From positions 217,971,350 through 218,035,349 of the forward strand of contig CM037877.1 of the NCBI GenBank assembly GCA_021292165.1: a stretch of DNA of 64,000 bases, read 5' to 3'. Positions 10,636 through 21,979 of this stretch are shown piece by piece. A model generated the notes under the pieces. That model ran no database searches. It was not told the DNA's origin and saw only the letters and a program-made list of their open reading frames with translations. Position 1 is the first letter of the stretch. Every line of letters starts with the position of its first letter. Both the position numbers and the translations under genes were made by a program. This DNA comes from Shinisaurus crocodilurus (lineage: Eukaryota > Chordata > Lepidosauria > Squamata > Shinisauridae).

Positions 10636-13600
10636 TCTTTAAAGAAGTTGGTTTAAGGGGAATAAAATTCATCAACTCTATCTTTACAATTAGAACAAAG
10701 CCACTGTCTCTTTGCTCACTGCAGTGTAGCTTGACAGCAAGTCTTCTACAGAAAGCGACACAACCAGACAGGAGCTTCTACCATCAACTGACCTGTGGGA
10801 AGGATTTTATCAGACATTTTTCTAGGAGAGAGGGGGAAGAAAGTAGGTGCAAATAACACCAAATGCCTGTTCCTCTTCCAGCTGGACTCTCACCTCCCCT
10901 TGCAGGGGCATCTACCACCAGTTGCCCTGTAGGAACTTGATTACTTTTTATATGTCCATATTATTATGGTGATTTTATCAATAAAATTTGATGTTACTTA
11001 TAAACTGTCTTGGAATGATTTGTATCCTGAAAGGCAGGATATATATAATTGTAATAAAGAAATAAAACCAAAATTAATAATACAATGCCAAAGAAGAAGA
11101 AAGATTCCAAAATGGAGATAAACTCTTAGAAGTGCAGATGTTCTCACAAAGTCAGAAGCTATCTTTAACATTGACAAACTGAATCATGACAATGCAAGGA
11201 ATGTTCCTCCTAGTAAAAACTTGAAAGAGTCATTGACAGATTTATAATGAAGATCACAGCTGACCCCAGTATATCCAGCTCCTGCTCTCTCCAAATCCAG
11301 ATATCCTGACCATTGTTGTGTATCTTACATTGTGTGGTTTCTGGGCAAATGAAGGCAAGTTTTAATTTGATTACATTTCTCATGAGTCCAGTAGTCACTA
11401 TCAAAACTTCTAATAGCAATCCTTGTGAAACTTACAAAATATATTCCAAACTTTTCACGGCTAGACTTTTATAAAGATTTGCTGCATTGGCTGTTTGACA
11501 AAATAATGAGGAATATCATCTGAGGGGAGCTGATATTTGAATCGACTATAGAAAAGCCTTTGAATATGGTTTTGATTCAGCCTCACAGAATCCTTGTAAG
11601 GCAAAGAATAGGGCAAAACAACAAATACTATTGCTTTAGCTTAAACCACAGTGCATAGTCAACTAATTTTAATTTAATGATATTATCTAGTGATTGCTTG
11701 GTCATAGTGCTGAACCCAGTGGTTAATGTCCTCTTCCTTACCATTCTGAAGGGCATCCATCATGCTCCTACAGCAATTGGAATGAGAAGCTGAATATTAT
11801 TGTGCTATATCCACATATATAAATCTATTAAATAAACAAATTAAATATCCAATGAGATTCTGACACAACAGAGAGCAAACTAAACTGCTAAAAATACTGA
11901 ATTTAGAAGAAGGGGAGAGTCATATTCCTAACATTCAAATGTAGGTCTAGGATAAATTTTCATCCATAGAAATTTGGGGGTGGGGAAAAGTGACATTTAG
12001 GAGAATGAGAAATTATATGAACTCCCCATTCTTCCTTTTGCACATGCTGTCCTAGATATGTTTGCTCTTCTTTGCCCAATCTGCAATTTCAGCACCATTA
12101 ACAAATGGGATCCTTCTGCAGACAATCCCTGTTAATCAGGTATCACATAGGCAGCATAATGGCTTGATAGCACCAGACAGCCAATGTCACAAAGCCAAAT
12201 CAAAGTGAGGACAGGAATCATTGCCCTCACTCAGAATACACTTCATGACTATGTCATGTAGGTAGAAGGATTTGGCTATGTCATGATGTCATGAATGCTT
12301 CCTGCTCTCAGACTGAATTGGTGAATATTTTTGCTCTGTTTCAAAGCACCTCTGAAAAAAATTGTCAAAATAAGGGTGTGTATTGTATGTGTGTGGGGAG
12401 AATTTGTGTGTGTAAAAGATGCCCCCTCCACACACACACACACACACTTCATCTGAGTTCTATTCAAATATACTTCTGCTTTATTGTAATACTCCTTGGT
12501 ATCTAGCTATCAGTAATACTGATACTGCATGAGGCTCTGCCATTCATTATTACTGGAAGCTACTGCTGTAGATTACTTATTAATTGCCACAAAGGCTGTG
12601 ATATGTGGGCTCAGCAATTTTGCAAAGAAGGTGCAGGAATTCGATTTCCCAGAGTTACACTCTTATCCACCTCCCTTTATCAGCTGAATAATTAACCTCA
12701 GGGATGAGCAATAATTGACTGGAAAATAGAAGAAATGCAAGTTTCTTATTCAAACCTTTATTTTTTAAAAAAGTCTTGAAAAGACTGTACCATTCATGCA
12801 CACTTTGTAGTATTACTGAAGGCATGTGCTATTTCTGGATGGTGTGATGTAGCAAGAACTATACTGGGAAAGCAGGTACCTTTCCCCATGGGAGAGGCCA
12901 TCTTCACAGCAAGAAGACAGGAACAGCCTCATTGGCCATGTGTACTAGCAGGGGGCCATGTAGGGATGAGCGAGTTCTCCATCCCTCACCTCAAATTGGT
13001 TCAGAATGATCTAAGATTTTTCACACAAAAAAATAAACACCGCAGAAAGAACTCAAATCATTTTTTGAGCTCATCCAAGGTTTGGGAAATGACTCCTCCA
13101 CCAGCTTTCTCTATCCCCAAAACACTGTCCCTGCTAGCCCCCAGAACCTATTCCCATCTCATTAGTTACCTGGCTGGTGGTGCAAGAGCAGCAGCACATG
13201 GAAAGAAGGAAGGTCCTTTCCCACACCCCATTATCATGTTGGGGTGATCCTTGAGAGTTATATTGCAGCAGCCCTACTACAAATCTCAAGGCCCACTGTG
13301 CCTTTCTTGTGGATGTCTCCCCTCCTACTCCACCAGGGTGGTGGACAGAGAGGGGAGAGGGAAAAACTCCCTCCTCCTCTCTCATCACATGGCACCACTG
13401 ATCTTGGCACGCCACCAGTCAAGTAAATAAAGAAAAGGTAAGGGATTTGGTGGGTAGCAGTGACAGGGACAATGTTTTGGAGATGGGGAAGGCTGTGAGG
13501 GTGAAGAGAAGGGAAGCTGGAGATTCTTCAGTTCAGATCCAGTCCAGATACGTCTTCAGGGGCTTGTAGAGTTCCCCTCTCATTTGAGGCAGGCTTTTTA

Positions 13601-14314
13601 TGAGCCCCAGCACTTCTCCTCCAAGCTCAGCAGATGCTATGCTATGTCAGCATTTCAAGGGCTGAAGCTCACTGCAGAAATCTGAATTTGTTCATTGAGA
13701 ATGTGCCCATGCTATATCTTCTCTGGGTTTCTTGTGGAAGATTACACTTGTTTGTCTGACTTCCAGCCCCAGCACCACTTGGAGTTCTCTGTGGTATTCC
13801 TGTATCCTAGTCCTGTTCCTGCCTCCCTTGGAAACTTGACTTGTCCATGATCTTGATGAAAACCTGATCCGTAGTGGACACCCTGTGACCCAGGCCTCAC
13901 CAGCACCCAACAATGCTAAACACTTGCCACGACAGAGGCAGAATAGAACACCCCCACAACACTACTGACCCAAAACTGGGATAAGGTGGAAGAGTGCAGA
14001 TATGGCCTTGCATATCACTCACTTCTTTCAATGGGATTCATGCAATAGGTATTCCAGTTGTTTGTGATAAAGGGATGAAGCATTGAGTGAAATGTGATGT
14101 CACATTCATATGTTTGCACCATTTGCAGTAGAAGTAGGATCTGCAACAAAATGTTGCAGTGCAGAGTGTTCCTGTTCAGTGTTTGAGTCAGCCATGTCCT
14201 CTTCAGGAGACTCTATTCCATTCTACTTCCCACATGCTTGGGGGGGGTGTCCCCCATCAGTTAGCATTATGTGGTGACTGAGCATGCTCAGTCCTCATTG
14301 GGTTGTTGTTTTAG

Positions 14315-14340
14315 GGTTGTTGTTGTTGTTGTTGTTGTTT
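14315..14340. repeat. (GTT)n microsatellite
   Basis: About eight GTT units following a shorter GTTGTTGTTTTAGG stretch. Confidence 0.9.
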
Positions 14341-15946
14341 TAAAAAAAATGTTTTCTACTTCTGCAAATGTTGGGGTCCCCCCCCATGTTTGCTTCATAG
14401 ATGGGACCCTTTTGGCTACATAATGCTCCACACTCACCTCTGAACTTTGGAAATACATGGAATTACATTGCTGTTAAATTCTAACATGTGCATCTTCATT
14501 ACTTCCTATCCTTCTATTTTATACATGATACCTGGTTTACCCTAATTTTCACTTGTTGTAATAGATCTTCTCTTTTTTGCTGTTCCCATATTCTGATGAG
14601 CTTCTACATCTCTTCTTCATCTCTTCATGATTTCCATGCAAGGCAATGGGGGGAAAACCTTTTGTTAAAAATGTGGCATGTTCATTGGTTGTCCCAGGAA
14701 GAACTCGGAGCTGTATTAACCATTAGGCAAGAAATATTACAGAGTAAGGCTGTAGCCAAATTGAGAACACTACTGTAATATAACTATCTGTGAGCACCAT
14801 CATCTGCAGGGTGAGTCTATTCTCCTCCTCTCTTGTTCCACAGCCCAGAACATTTTGTTTGTTCTTCTATTGCTTTGCAGCAGAAAAGTGGACGTGATTT
14901 GAAGTCTTGAAAAACTAAACATTTTGATACAACAGTAATAGCCAAAGTACCATTGCAGTCAATATAATGGCAGGTTTCAGTGTGGGATGAGCAGGATAGA
15001 TGCATGAAACCTACCTTGTGCCGGTGTGAACTGAAGCAGGGAAGAGAATGTGGCTTATATTGGTCACAGTGGTAGAGTAGTGCCTCCAAGAATGCAGTTC
15101 ATCATAGAAGTTACTGATCTTTTTAATCTAGTGCTGGAGGAATGGCTTCTTTCATTTGTACTTTCAAATAAGCAGGCTATTTTTCTCCCACCTATTCTGC
15201 ATTTAGGCTGTCATGGTCACTTCTGATGTTTTGCCTCTGAATAGCATATGAAAGATGAGCTGCACAAGGAAGACCTTTGAAAACATCCATGAGATGCCAA
15301 GGCAACTGATTGTAAACAGCTTAACAGAAGTCTTCCCACAACACACTTGACCAACTGTTATTCTAATTAGTCTGAGTGCTTTGGACTCAGAAGCTGGAGT
15401 GTGTTGCAGTTGGCTTCCCCCCCCCTCCTCTCCTGCCAATGAACAGGGCAATTAAATCTGAGTTGGATTCTTGAAATCTTCAATATTTTCTTGCCCTTAG
15501 CCCAGCCATGATGTCACTCAAATCACTGGGCTGAACTCAAGGGAATAATGAGCACACTTTCTTCTTGACAGCCCACGATGGTATCAAGAGAACTGGATTC
15601 TGAAGAAGACCCAGGGATTGCATTCTGGCCCTTTTGATCACCAAAACACCTTCTGATTTCTAAATCTGCTTCAGCAGGTGAAAGCACAATGAAAAATCCA
15701 GTGAAGACATAAGTGGAGTTGCAGGAGCACAAAGCTCAGGCAGGATTGATTTTCAATGATTGAATGTTTTTCTCTTGCTATGGTGGTGCTGTAGCTTAAG
15801 TCTAGTAATCCTCTAAGAGAGCACACTGAACTATATTTTTGCAAAATGATGATCCTGCATTGTGTCAGAGGTTAAACTGGCCACACACACACACACACTC
15901 AGCAAGAGAAGCACAGGGCAAGAAACTCAGGGCTTTAGAAGAAACA

Positions 15947-15948
<2 letters not shown>

Positions 15949-15977
<29 letters not shown>

Positions 15978-15978
15978 T
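15949..15978. repeat. (CA)n microsatellite
   Basis: About 14 CA units; a second short CA run lies at about 15882-15899. Confidence 0.95.
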
Positions 15979-15991
15979 GAACAGTCTATAG

Positions 15992-16132
15992 CAGGGATGG
16001 GGGACGTGTAAGGCTGTTCCAGATGTTGTTGGACTGCAACTCCCATCATACCTCCTCATTGGCTAAGCTGGCTAGGGCTCATGGAAGATGCAGTCCAACA
16101 GCAGTCCAATGGCCACACATTCCCCATCCCTG
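15992..16132. mobile_element. hAT-type palindromic MITE, ACTCCCA family, copy 1
   Basis: Left end CAGGGATGGGGGACGTG; right end reverse complement CAGGGATGGGGAATGTG. The inner part carries TTGGACTGCAACTCCCATCA, the family core, and a GTCCAACA block on the other arm. Flanks GTCTATAG (15984-15991) and GACTACAG (16133-16140) match at 6 of 8 positions, as expected for an old hAT duplication. Confidence 0.8.
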
Positions 16133-16611
16133 GACTACAGGAAATAATGACTATTACAACTGAATACATTTCACAAAGTAATAGCCCCGTCTCTTGCTCT
16201 CTGACGCAGGTTAGCATTTAGAGATTTGTACAACCATTAATAATCGTATTTATATTGTTTGTGTGTGTTTTAAAAGGATATAGATGGATTAGCAAGCACT
16301 CTGGCTCCGCTGCTTTGGCAGTCCTATACAAAAAACAAATAATTGCTGATAAATTCAGTTAAGCAGACTGGTGAATTTCACATCATACAATTCATATTCC
16401 CCACACACCCCAAATCTAAGGAGATTTGTGATCCCCAAATCTTGCCCTTCTATGGCCAGTCACTAGCAACAATGTTTCTGTCAATTCATCATCTGTTCCC
16501 CTGTGTTGATCCCAAGAACCCAACCCACTCTCTGCACTATGTAAATCATAGTGGTTGGCACTTCTGAGAACGAGTTTCTCATTTTGCATTCTTTCTAATC
16601 ATGTTGTAAGC

Positions 16612-17051
16612 TAGGGGTGTGCAAATCAGCAAAACTTGAGCTCATCAAGGTGCTCCAAATTCCACCTTGATGCTCATTCTGTCTTGTGTCCATATATCAG
16701 ATTGCTTTCTTTCTTTCTTTCTTTCTTTCTTTTCTTTTTGCAGAAAATATCATGCATGTTTTCATGCACATTTCCCCCAATGTACACTTCAACACAGTAT
16801 CAACAGTGCACACTTTTAAAATGTACACATTTTTCTTCTGTTGATTATAGTGTGTTTGTGTGCATTTTTCAAAAGTACACTTTTTTTTAATAGAATTTTT
16901 TTAATGTACGCATTTTTAATCCTATTGCAAGCTTGGAAATGTCCAGACTTTGACTGCTGTTTGCATTTGGGTCCACATTTCATTCCGGGTGGTACAAGCT
17001 GAGTAAATTCTTGTCAGAAATGAACTGAAACAAATTTACCATACATCCCTA
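16612..17051. mobile_element. hAT-like element, TAGGGATGT family, copy 2
   Basis: Starts TAGGGGTGTGCAAATCAGC and ends ATACATCCCTA. It is colinear with the element at 9481-9918 over its whole length. Flanks GTTGTAAGC and GTTGTAGC differ by one base gain or loss, compatible with an 8-bp duplication. A CTTT microsatellite (16705-16731) has grown inside. No transposase frame. Confidence 0.75.
16705..16731. repeat. (CTTT)n microsatellite
   Basis: About seven CTTT units inside the hAT-like element. Confidence 0.92.
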
Positions 17052-17494
17052 GTTGTAGCTCTGAAGCAGAGAATGAGGTTACATGAAAGAAGTAGTGTCC
17101 TTTTCATCATGCCCCTTACTTGCTGTTTCTGCAGTGCCTACTTCTATACACATGCACACTGCACTCAGAAGGGTGAGAACCCCTGGGGTCTACAACAGTA
17201 ACACAGAGGCTGTGAAATGCCTTTTTAAAATGACCCCTTCCCACCACAAGAAACTCTGAAGGGTGGGGGTAGATTTATGGGGGCAGGAAAGAGGCAGACC
17301 ATTCTTCCTCATGTTAGGTGAGAGATTTTGCTGCACGGCCATGACTGCAAGGCAGGAATCAGTCCTGTTTCCCACCCATGTAGCCAGGAGGACAAAGTTA
17401 GCAGGGGATGAATTTGTCAGTTTCACTTTCTCTTGTATTGGAATTTTTTTAATCTCAAGTTCTTTCCACCCCAAATATAGCGAATTTTGGTATA

Positions 17495-17745
17495 CAGTCA
17501 TGCCTTGGATTGAGAGCATAATTCGTTCCGGAAACGTGCTTGTAATCCAAAACGCTCTTATATCAAAACGAAATCCCCCCAAAAAAATTTGTACAGAGAT
17601 TTTTTAATTTAAGCCGTACTACAGTACTTGTATTGCAAGACGTCGCTTGTATATCAAGTCAAAAAAAATTTAAATAAATATTTAAAAATTTGCTTGTCTT
17701 GCAAAACGCTCTCAAACCAAGTTACTTGCAATCCAAGGTATTACT

Positions 17746-17746
<1 letters not shown>
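17495..17746 (-). mobile_element. Tc1/mariner-like MITE, CAGTAATACCTTGG family, copy 1
   Basis: Ends CAGTCATGCCTTGGATTGAG and (reverse complement of the right end) CAGTAATACCTTGGATTGCA are imperfect inverted repeats. TA flanks both sides (17493-17494, 17747-17748). The body contains CTTGTATTGCAAGACG and the AATCCCCCCAAAAAAA block shared with copies at 40101, 42834, 60976 and, in part, 50113. The ends resemble pogo/Tigger-type elements, but no transposase is present. Confidence 0.88.

Positions 17747-17797
<51 letters not shown>
17747..17797. repeat. (ATT)n microsatellite at MITE edge
   Basis: About 17 ATT units start at the TA duplication of the MITE. Confidence 0.95.
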
Positions 17798-17798
<1 letters not shown>

Positions 17799-17934
17799 TA
17801 AACAATGAACTGAAACAAAATTCTCACCTATCTGCACTGACCAAATTAAATAGGTACAGCTATTCCCAGCATGGAGAGGACGATGTTATACCTATATGCC
17901 ATATAGCTGTTAAAGATGAGGAGCCTGTCAGGAA

Positions 17935-18107
17935 AAAGAGCACTCAGTTCCCTGGGCCTGGATGGACGAATCTGTCAGTTTTGGTTCCTCACACATTCTT
18001 TTTCTTCTTTTTTAACTCAAGTTCTTTCCATCCCAAATACAAAGAAATTTGATAGATGTGGTAAATCCTTACAGAAAATGAACTGAAACAAAATTTTCAC
18101 CCATCCC
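17935..18107 (-). repeat. Second copy of the TAGGGATGGGTGAAAATTTTG-type repeat
   Basis: Contains GATGGACGAATCTGTCAGTT, AACTCAAGTTCTTTCCATCC and AATGAACTGAAACAAAATTT, and ends CACCCATCCCTG. It is parallel to the interrupted block at 17430-17845. The CATCCCT end links it to the TAGGGATG hAT-like group. Confidence 0.5.
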
Positions 18108-18590
18108 TGTTGTGATATGTATCACATTACCAGCTGTGGCACATTGTTTACACATGGAAGGGACAGAATGGCGGGGTAAACAGGTTTATTATGTCTTTCT
18201 AGAATTTCATGTTTTCGCAGGGGTTACTAGAGTGTGAGAGCAATATGAGCTAGTCACATGGTTTGTATGTTCTGATGACGTGTTAACTTGTTTTCTGTCT
18301 GAAGCCATTTTAGAGAGAAGCTGAACTGCTTTCTTCTTCTTCTTCTTCTTCTTCTTCTTCTTCTTCTTCTTCTTCTTCTTCTTCTTCATGTTACAGCTTG
18401 CTGGACTTGTTACTGCTACAATGTAACATCTTTGCTGAAGTGGAGTGAGCTCAACTTACTCCACTGGATGTAATGCTTGCTATGCATTTATACTCTGTAC
18501 ATGGACTGTAACTAGGCAATGTATACTCTGTAGAACTTTACTTGCTAAGTGAATAAACAGGTAGAATTAGACCTGTGTTGTTTACAGAGT
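18108..18590 (+). mobile_element. Candidate solo LTR
   Basis: Begins TGTTGTGATATG. It carries a polyadenylation-type AATAAA at about 18552-18557 followed by a GT-rich stretch, and a possible TGT...ACA frame ending GTTGTTTACA near 18585. The layout (promoter-like region, AATAAA, short U5-like end) fits a solo LTR. No target duplication or second LTR was found, so this is tentative. A 59-bp CTT microsatellite sits inside. Confidence 0.35.
18330..18388. repeat. (CTT)n microsatellite
   Basis: About 19 CTT units; homopyrimidine on the plus strand. Confidence 0.97.
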
Positions 18591-19086
18591 GTTTCCTGAC
18601 TCCATGGATTAATCTGCAATGGAGAAGCTTTGTTGGTTCACTGGCACACACGCTGCACGCTGCCTGCGGGAGGAGGGAGGTGAGATCTGGAAGATCTGTG
18701 TGTGGAATGTACAGGCGTCTGCTAGCACACAGACAAGGATTATAAATCTCCCAACCCGCACACACTCTGCTCAGGTCCAGTTCGAACAGGGAAGGCATAA
18801 AATGACACCAGTAATGCAAGAGAGGGAAGATGCCCAGAAGGTCCATTGTTGACTGAGATGGGAGATAACAGAAGACTCACTAGGCTGGAGCAGCTCTTCG
18901 AGTGGAGCGGCTGCCTAGGGTTGTAAAAGTAGGCTACACTAAGCAAAGCTGCAGGATGCTAATATAGGTATCCCTTTCAGGCTTTCACACCATCCTCTCC
19001 TTGCAAGAGGATGGGCTTGCCACCCATCATGTATAGCTCAAGCCTATCCTAACCTTAGAGGTACCAGGGAGACATTTTGTCTGTTT

Positions 19087-19429
19087 TAGTGGTGGGCGAT
19101 CCTCCCACCACCCAACTTGCGGTGCACTTGGTGAGCGCTGCCAAGCCGGGCCGAAAGCGAGCACCAGCCGAGACACTCGCCGGACTTCCAGCGGGTTCCC
19201 TTGCACAGATCACGACCACTTTTAACTTGTATCTTACACCAAATGGTATCTTACACCATTTTCTATGTAAATAGTGCTTCGGAGGGAACCCAGAAATTGC
19301 TTCCCCGGTTCAGCTCAGGAGAATGCGAGTTGAGCTGGGGAAACAGGTAGGTCGAGCGGAGCTCGGGGGATCAAGCCCGGCAAGTACGCCACACTTCCAC
19401 TCCCCTCATGAGCTTCGCACACATCCCTA
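19087..19429. mobile_element. hAT-like element, TAGGGATGT family, copy 3 (GC-rich)
   Basis: Left end TAGTGGTGGGCGA and right end reverse complement TAGGGATGTGTGCGA. Flanks GTCTGTTT (19079-19086) and GGCTGTTT (19430-19437) match at 7 of 8 positions, supporting hAT-type insertion. The body is GC-rich with inverted CCCGGTTCAGCTCA / TGAGCTGGGGA blocks, unlike the AT-rich bodies of copies 1 and 2. Confidence 0.75.
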
Positions 19430-19555
19430 GGCTGTTTCTCCATGCCAGTCTCCCTGAGCATTATATTGGGAGGCATAAGAACTACCACACTTCTCTTAGC
19501 TGATGCATGTATACTATCTTCCTTCAATAAGGTTGTGGCCTATTTAATCACTGTT

Positions 19556-20821
19556 TCATCATCATCAGGCGATCACTCGTGACCGAGTAAGATTGTCTTC
19601 CGGGATAAAAGGAGGAAATTCTAAAGAAGATTGTGTAGACTCTAGCGATGGGTCCGTAAGTGACTGTGGAGGCCAATTCTAGATCCACACAGCTTCCCAC
19701 AGTGAGGACACAGGTTACCAGATAGAAGATGGTCCTGTAAAGGATTCATTTGACGTGCTTTTCGCTTAGCACGTTTCTCCCTTTCACCTTGCACTCGGGC
19801 TTCTTCAAAGTCCATGGAACCTTTGTGAAAGGCCAACCTCCATTTAGATCGTTCATGGGCCAGAGCTTCCCAGTTTTCGATGTTTATATTGCATTTTTTT
19901 AGATTAGCCTTATGAACATCTTTAAACCTCTTATATTGACCACCGATATTCCGCTTTCCATCCTTGAGTTGGGAGTAAAGTAACTGCTTTGGGAGACGGC
20001 AGTCAGGCATTCGAACAACATGACCGGTCCACTGAAGTTGGCGTTGAAGGATCATTTTTTCAATGCTAGTAGTCTTTGCTTCTTCCAGTACACTGACATT
20101 TGTTCGCCTATCTTCCCAAGTAATTTGCAGGATTTTCCGGAGGCAACGTTGATGAAACCTTTCAAGGAGGTGGAAGTGACGTTTATAGATAGTCCATGTT
20201 TCGCAGGCATACAATAAAGTTGGTAATACAATGGCTTCATAAACCAGTGTTTTGGTCTTTTTACAAATATCCCGATCCTCGAACACTCTATGTTTCATTC
20301 GAGAAAATGCGGCACTTGCGGAGCTCAGACGATGCTGGATTTCACTGTCGATGTTAGCTGTAACAGAAAGATAGCTGCCAAGATAGAGGAAATGATCGAC
20401 ATTTTCCAGTATTGTCCCGCCAAGCTGGATAGATGGCATCACCAAAGGATTGGCTTGCACTTGCTGATGAAGCACTTTGGTTTTTTTGATGTTAAGTGAG
20501 AGACCAAGTTTTTCGTATGCTTCTGCAAAAGCATTTAGGATAGTTTGGAGATCATCCTCTGAATGTGCGGAGACCACATTATCATCAGCATACTGAAGTT
20601 CCACAACGGAGGTTGTAATTACCTTACTTTTTGCTTTCAGCCTGCTGAGATTAAAAAGCTTTCCATCTGTTCGATATATAATTCCCACACCGGTGGGAAG
20701 TTTCCCCTTGACAAGATGTAAAACCATGGCGATGAAAATGGCAAATAATGTTGGGGCGATAACACATCCCTGTTTAACACCTGATCCCACTTTAAATGGA
20801 GCACCATGAGAGCCGTTATTG
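19556..20821 (-). mobile_element. LINE 3' end, zinc-finger RT family, copy A (5' truncated)
   Basis: Begins at its 3' end with TCATCATCATCAGGCGATCA, i.e. a short TGATGA-type tail on the element strand. It stays colinear with copy B (offset 2424) until about 20821, where copy A stops and a microsatellite begins. By eye there are only about six substitutions and one indel between the copies over about 1.26 kb. Outer flanks differ, so the two are separate insertions rather than a segmental duplication. The clade is not assigned: short-repeat tails occur in RTE-like LINEs, and Ingi/Vingi-like is another candidate. Confidence 0.85.
19642..20790 (-). CDS. LINE reverse transcriptase C-terminal half with terminal C2H2 zinc finger (copy A)
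   Basis: 382 codons are open without a stop. The frame starts inside the reverse transcriptase at GVKQGCVIAPTLFAI (motif B). YADD (motif C, the metal-binding catalytic pair) lies at about residues 67-70, followed by GLSLNIKKTKVLHQ (motif D) and a long thumb region with LYACETWTIYKRH and RQLQWTGHVVRMPD. The last 22 residues carry CPHC-(12 residues)-H-(3)-H, a textbook C2H2 finger likely used for nucleic-acid binding during target-primed reverse transcription. Motif A and the endonuclease are missing because of 5' truncation, so it cannot act alone; the ATG is internal. Confidence 0.85.
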   Translation of the reverse strand: MGSGVKQGCVIAPTLFAIFIAMVLHLVKGKLPTGVGIIYRTDGKLFNLSRLKAKSKVITTSVVELQYADDNVVSAHSEDDLQTILNAFAEAYEKLGLSLNIKKTKVLHQQVQANPLVMPSIQLGGTILENVDHFLYLGSYLSVTANIDSEIQHRLSSASAAFSRMKHRVFEDRDICKKTKTLVYEAIVLPTLLYACETWTIYKRHFHLLERFHQRCLRKILQITWEDRRTNVSVLEEAKTTSIEKMILQRQLQWTGHVVRMPDCRLPKQLLYSQLKDGKRNIGGQYKRFKDVHKANLKKCNINIENWEALAHERSKWRLAFHKGSMDFEEARVQGEREKRAKRKARQMNPLQDHLLSGNLCPHCGKLCGSRIGLHSHLRTHR

Positions 20822-20826
20822 GTGTC

Positions 20827-20868
20827 TCATTCATTCATTCATTCATTCACTCACTCACTCACTCACTC
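20827..20868. repeat. (ATTC)n(ACTC)n microsatellite at LINE 5' junction
   Basis: Short ATTC then ACTC units directly abut the 5' truncation point of LINE copy A. Confidence 0.9.
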
Positions 20869-21651
20869 TGCTATCAGCAATGTGCCTTTCTTTACTACAA
20901 CATCAGATCATAGCTATATCAATATGCTCCACACATCAATAAAAACAGGATCTGTATTGCTAGCTAATTTCACATGGCAAACCATATACTTTTGGCCAGT
21001 CCCATTCATTGAAAACTATTCACAGGCCTTAGGGTGCTAGCCGTTTGTGATGTGGTGAAGTGGAGGGAAATGCAGAACCATGACATATGTACTTCATTTT
21101 CATTTATTACATTTTAAAATCCTTAGTGGCATTTTTGTTAAAATCCTCTCACTTTTCATTGTTTACAGCTGGAAAAGAAATGAAGACAGTGTCTGAAATT
21201 TCAAATAATTTGCAATGTAGAAGCCAAAAATCCAGGTGTGTATCATCCAACAATGAGGCTGATGTATCACTTTCTGTCCTCAATATCGGCCTTGTCCATT
21301 GATGCTTTTCTCTATAGGCTGGGCTTTCTGAAGAGAGCATTCTATGAATGGTGATGAGAGCAGCAGGGATAATATGAAGCCTCTCTAAAGATGCCATCTA
21401 GTGGCCTGTCACCTCACTCACAATTCTGGGTTTTTCATTCCGCAGGCCTGCAGTTTCCTCACACTATCAGGAACAGCTGTACATGACTCATTGAGAATAA
21501 TGCACCACTCTGTGGCATTAGCTTGCTTCTGCACAGTGCTGTGAGCAAGACAATGTAATACATTTGGTTCATCTTCAGTCTCAAAGCGGGAAGAGCAAGT
21601 AAACCCTTTGTCAAAAATAAAGAAGGTTCTGAAAATCTTAATCTATAAAAG
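20869..21651. other. No gene recognised
   Basis: The DNA separating the two LINE copies. No inverted ends, tails or coding motifs seen. Short opposing frames at 21087-21400 are not supported. Confidence 0.4.
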
Positions 21652-21659
21652 CAGTAGAA

Positions 21660-21792
21660 CAGGGTGGGCAGAGGTAAACCTACAGATATTTTGGACTTCA
21701 ACTCCCAGAAGCCTCTGTCAGCATGGACAATGGTCAGGAATGGTCAGGGGTTGAGTCCAAAACATCTAGAGATCTACTTTCTGCCCCTCCTG
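21660..21792. mobile_element. hAT-type palindromic MITE, ACTCCCA family, copy 2
   Basis: Left end CAGGGTGGGCAGAGGTAAACC; right end reverse complement CAGGAGGGGCAGAAAGTAG. The core TTGGACTTCAACTCCCAGAA is opposed by GGTTGAGTCCAAAACATCT. Flanks CAGTAGAA (21652-21659) and CGTTAGAA (21793-21800) match at 6 of 8 positions. Confidence 0.75.
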
Positions 21793-21979
21793 CGTTAGAA
21801 GAGCCCCTCTTATTCAAGATCAGAAATATTAGTGCAAGAAATAGTGTGCTGAAGTTACATCATAGTCCGAGGATTTTATTTATTTGGTTTATGGGGAGTT
21901 TAGGTTGCCTTCTCAGCTCCCTACTGTGCAAATGCAGGGATATTCAATAGCTATACAACAGTACTTCTGATGGGTTACC

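Larger units (their letters stand above)
10636..15983. other. No gene recognised; long anonymous stretch
   Basis: Over 5 kb without a LINE or supported exon. At 12961 a block starting TAGGGATGAGCGAGTTCTCC resembles the left end of the TAGGGATGT hAT-like family, but its right end is not found. Microsatellites: CA near 12428-12449, GTT at 14315-14340, CA near 15882-15899 and 15949-15978. Open frames (for example 12888-13247) lack motifs. Because so little of it looks repetitive, this is the best place in the window to search for conserved non-coding or exonic sequence by alignment. Confidence 0.4.
17430..17845 (-). repeat. Interrupted copy of a TAGGGATGGGTGAAAATTTTG-type repeat
   Basis: The left part (CTCAAGTTCTTTCCACCCCAAATA) and the right part (AATGAACTGAAACAAAATTCTC) are separated by a MITE (17495-17746) and an ATT microsatellite. 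The same two segments lie next to each other, unseparated, at about 18010-18107. This copy is therefore the target of a nested insertion. Confidence 0.6.

Noticed and set aside
18108..18590. Confident endogenous retrovirus call
   Set aside because: Only LTR-like layout; no gag, pol or env similarity, no paired LTR and no target duplication, so kept as a low-confidence candidate only.
20020..20217. Plus-strand frames repeated at 20020 and 22444 as a duplicated small gene
   Set aside because: They are antisense shadows of the two LINE reverse transcriptase copies.
19642..20790. Host zinc-finger or reverse transcriptase-like gene
   Set aside because: A second near-identical copy with different truncation and flanks shows that it is a LINE insertion.
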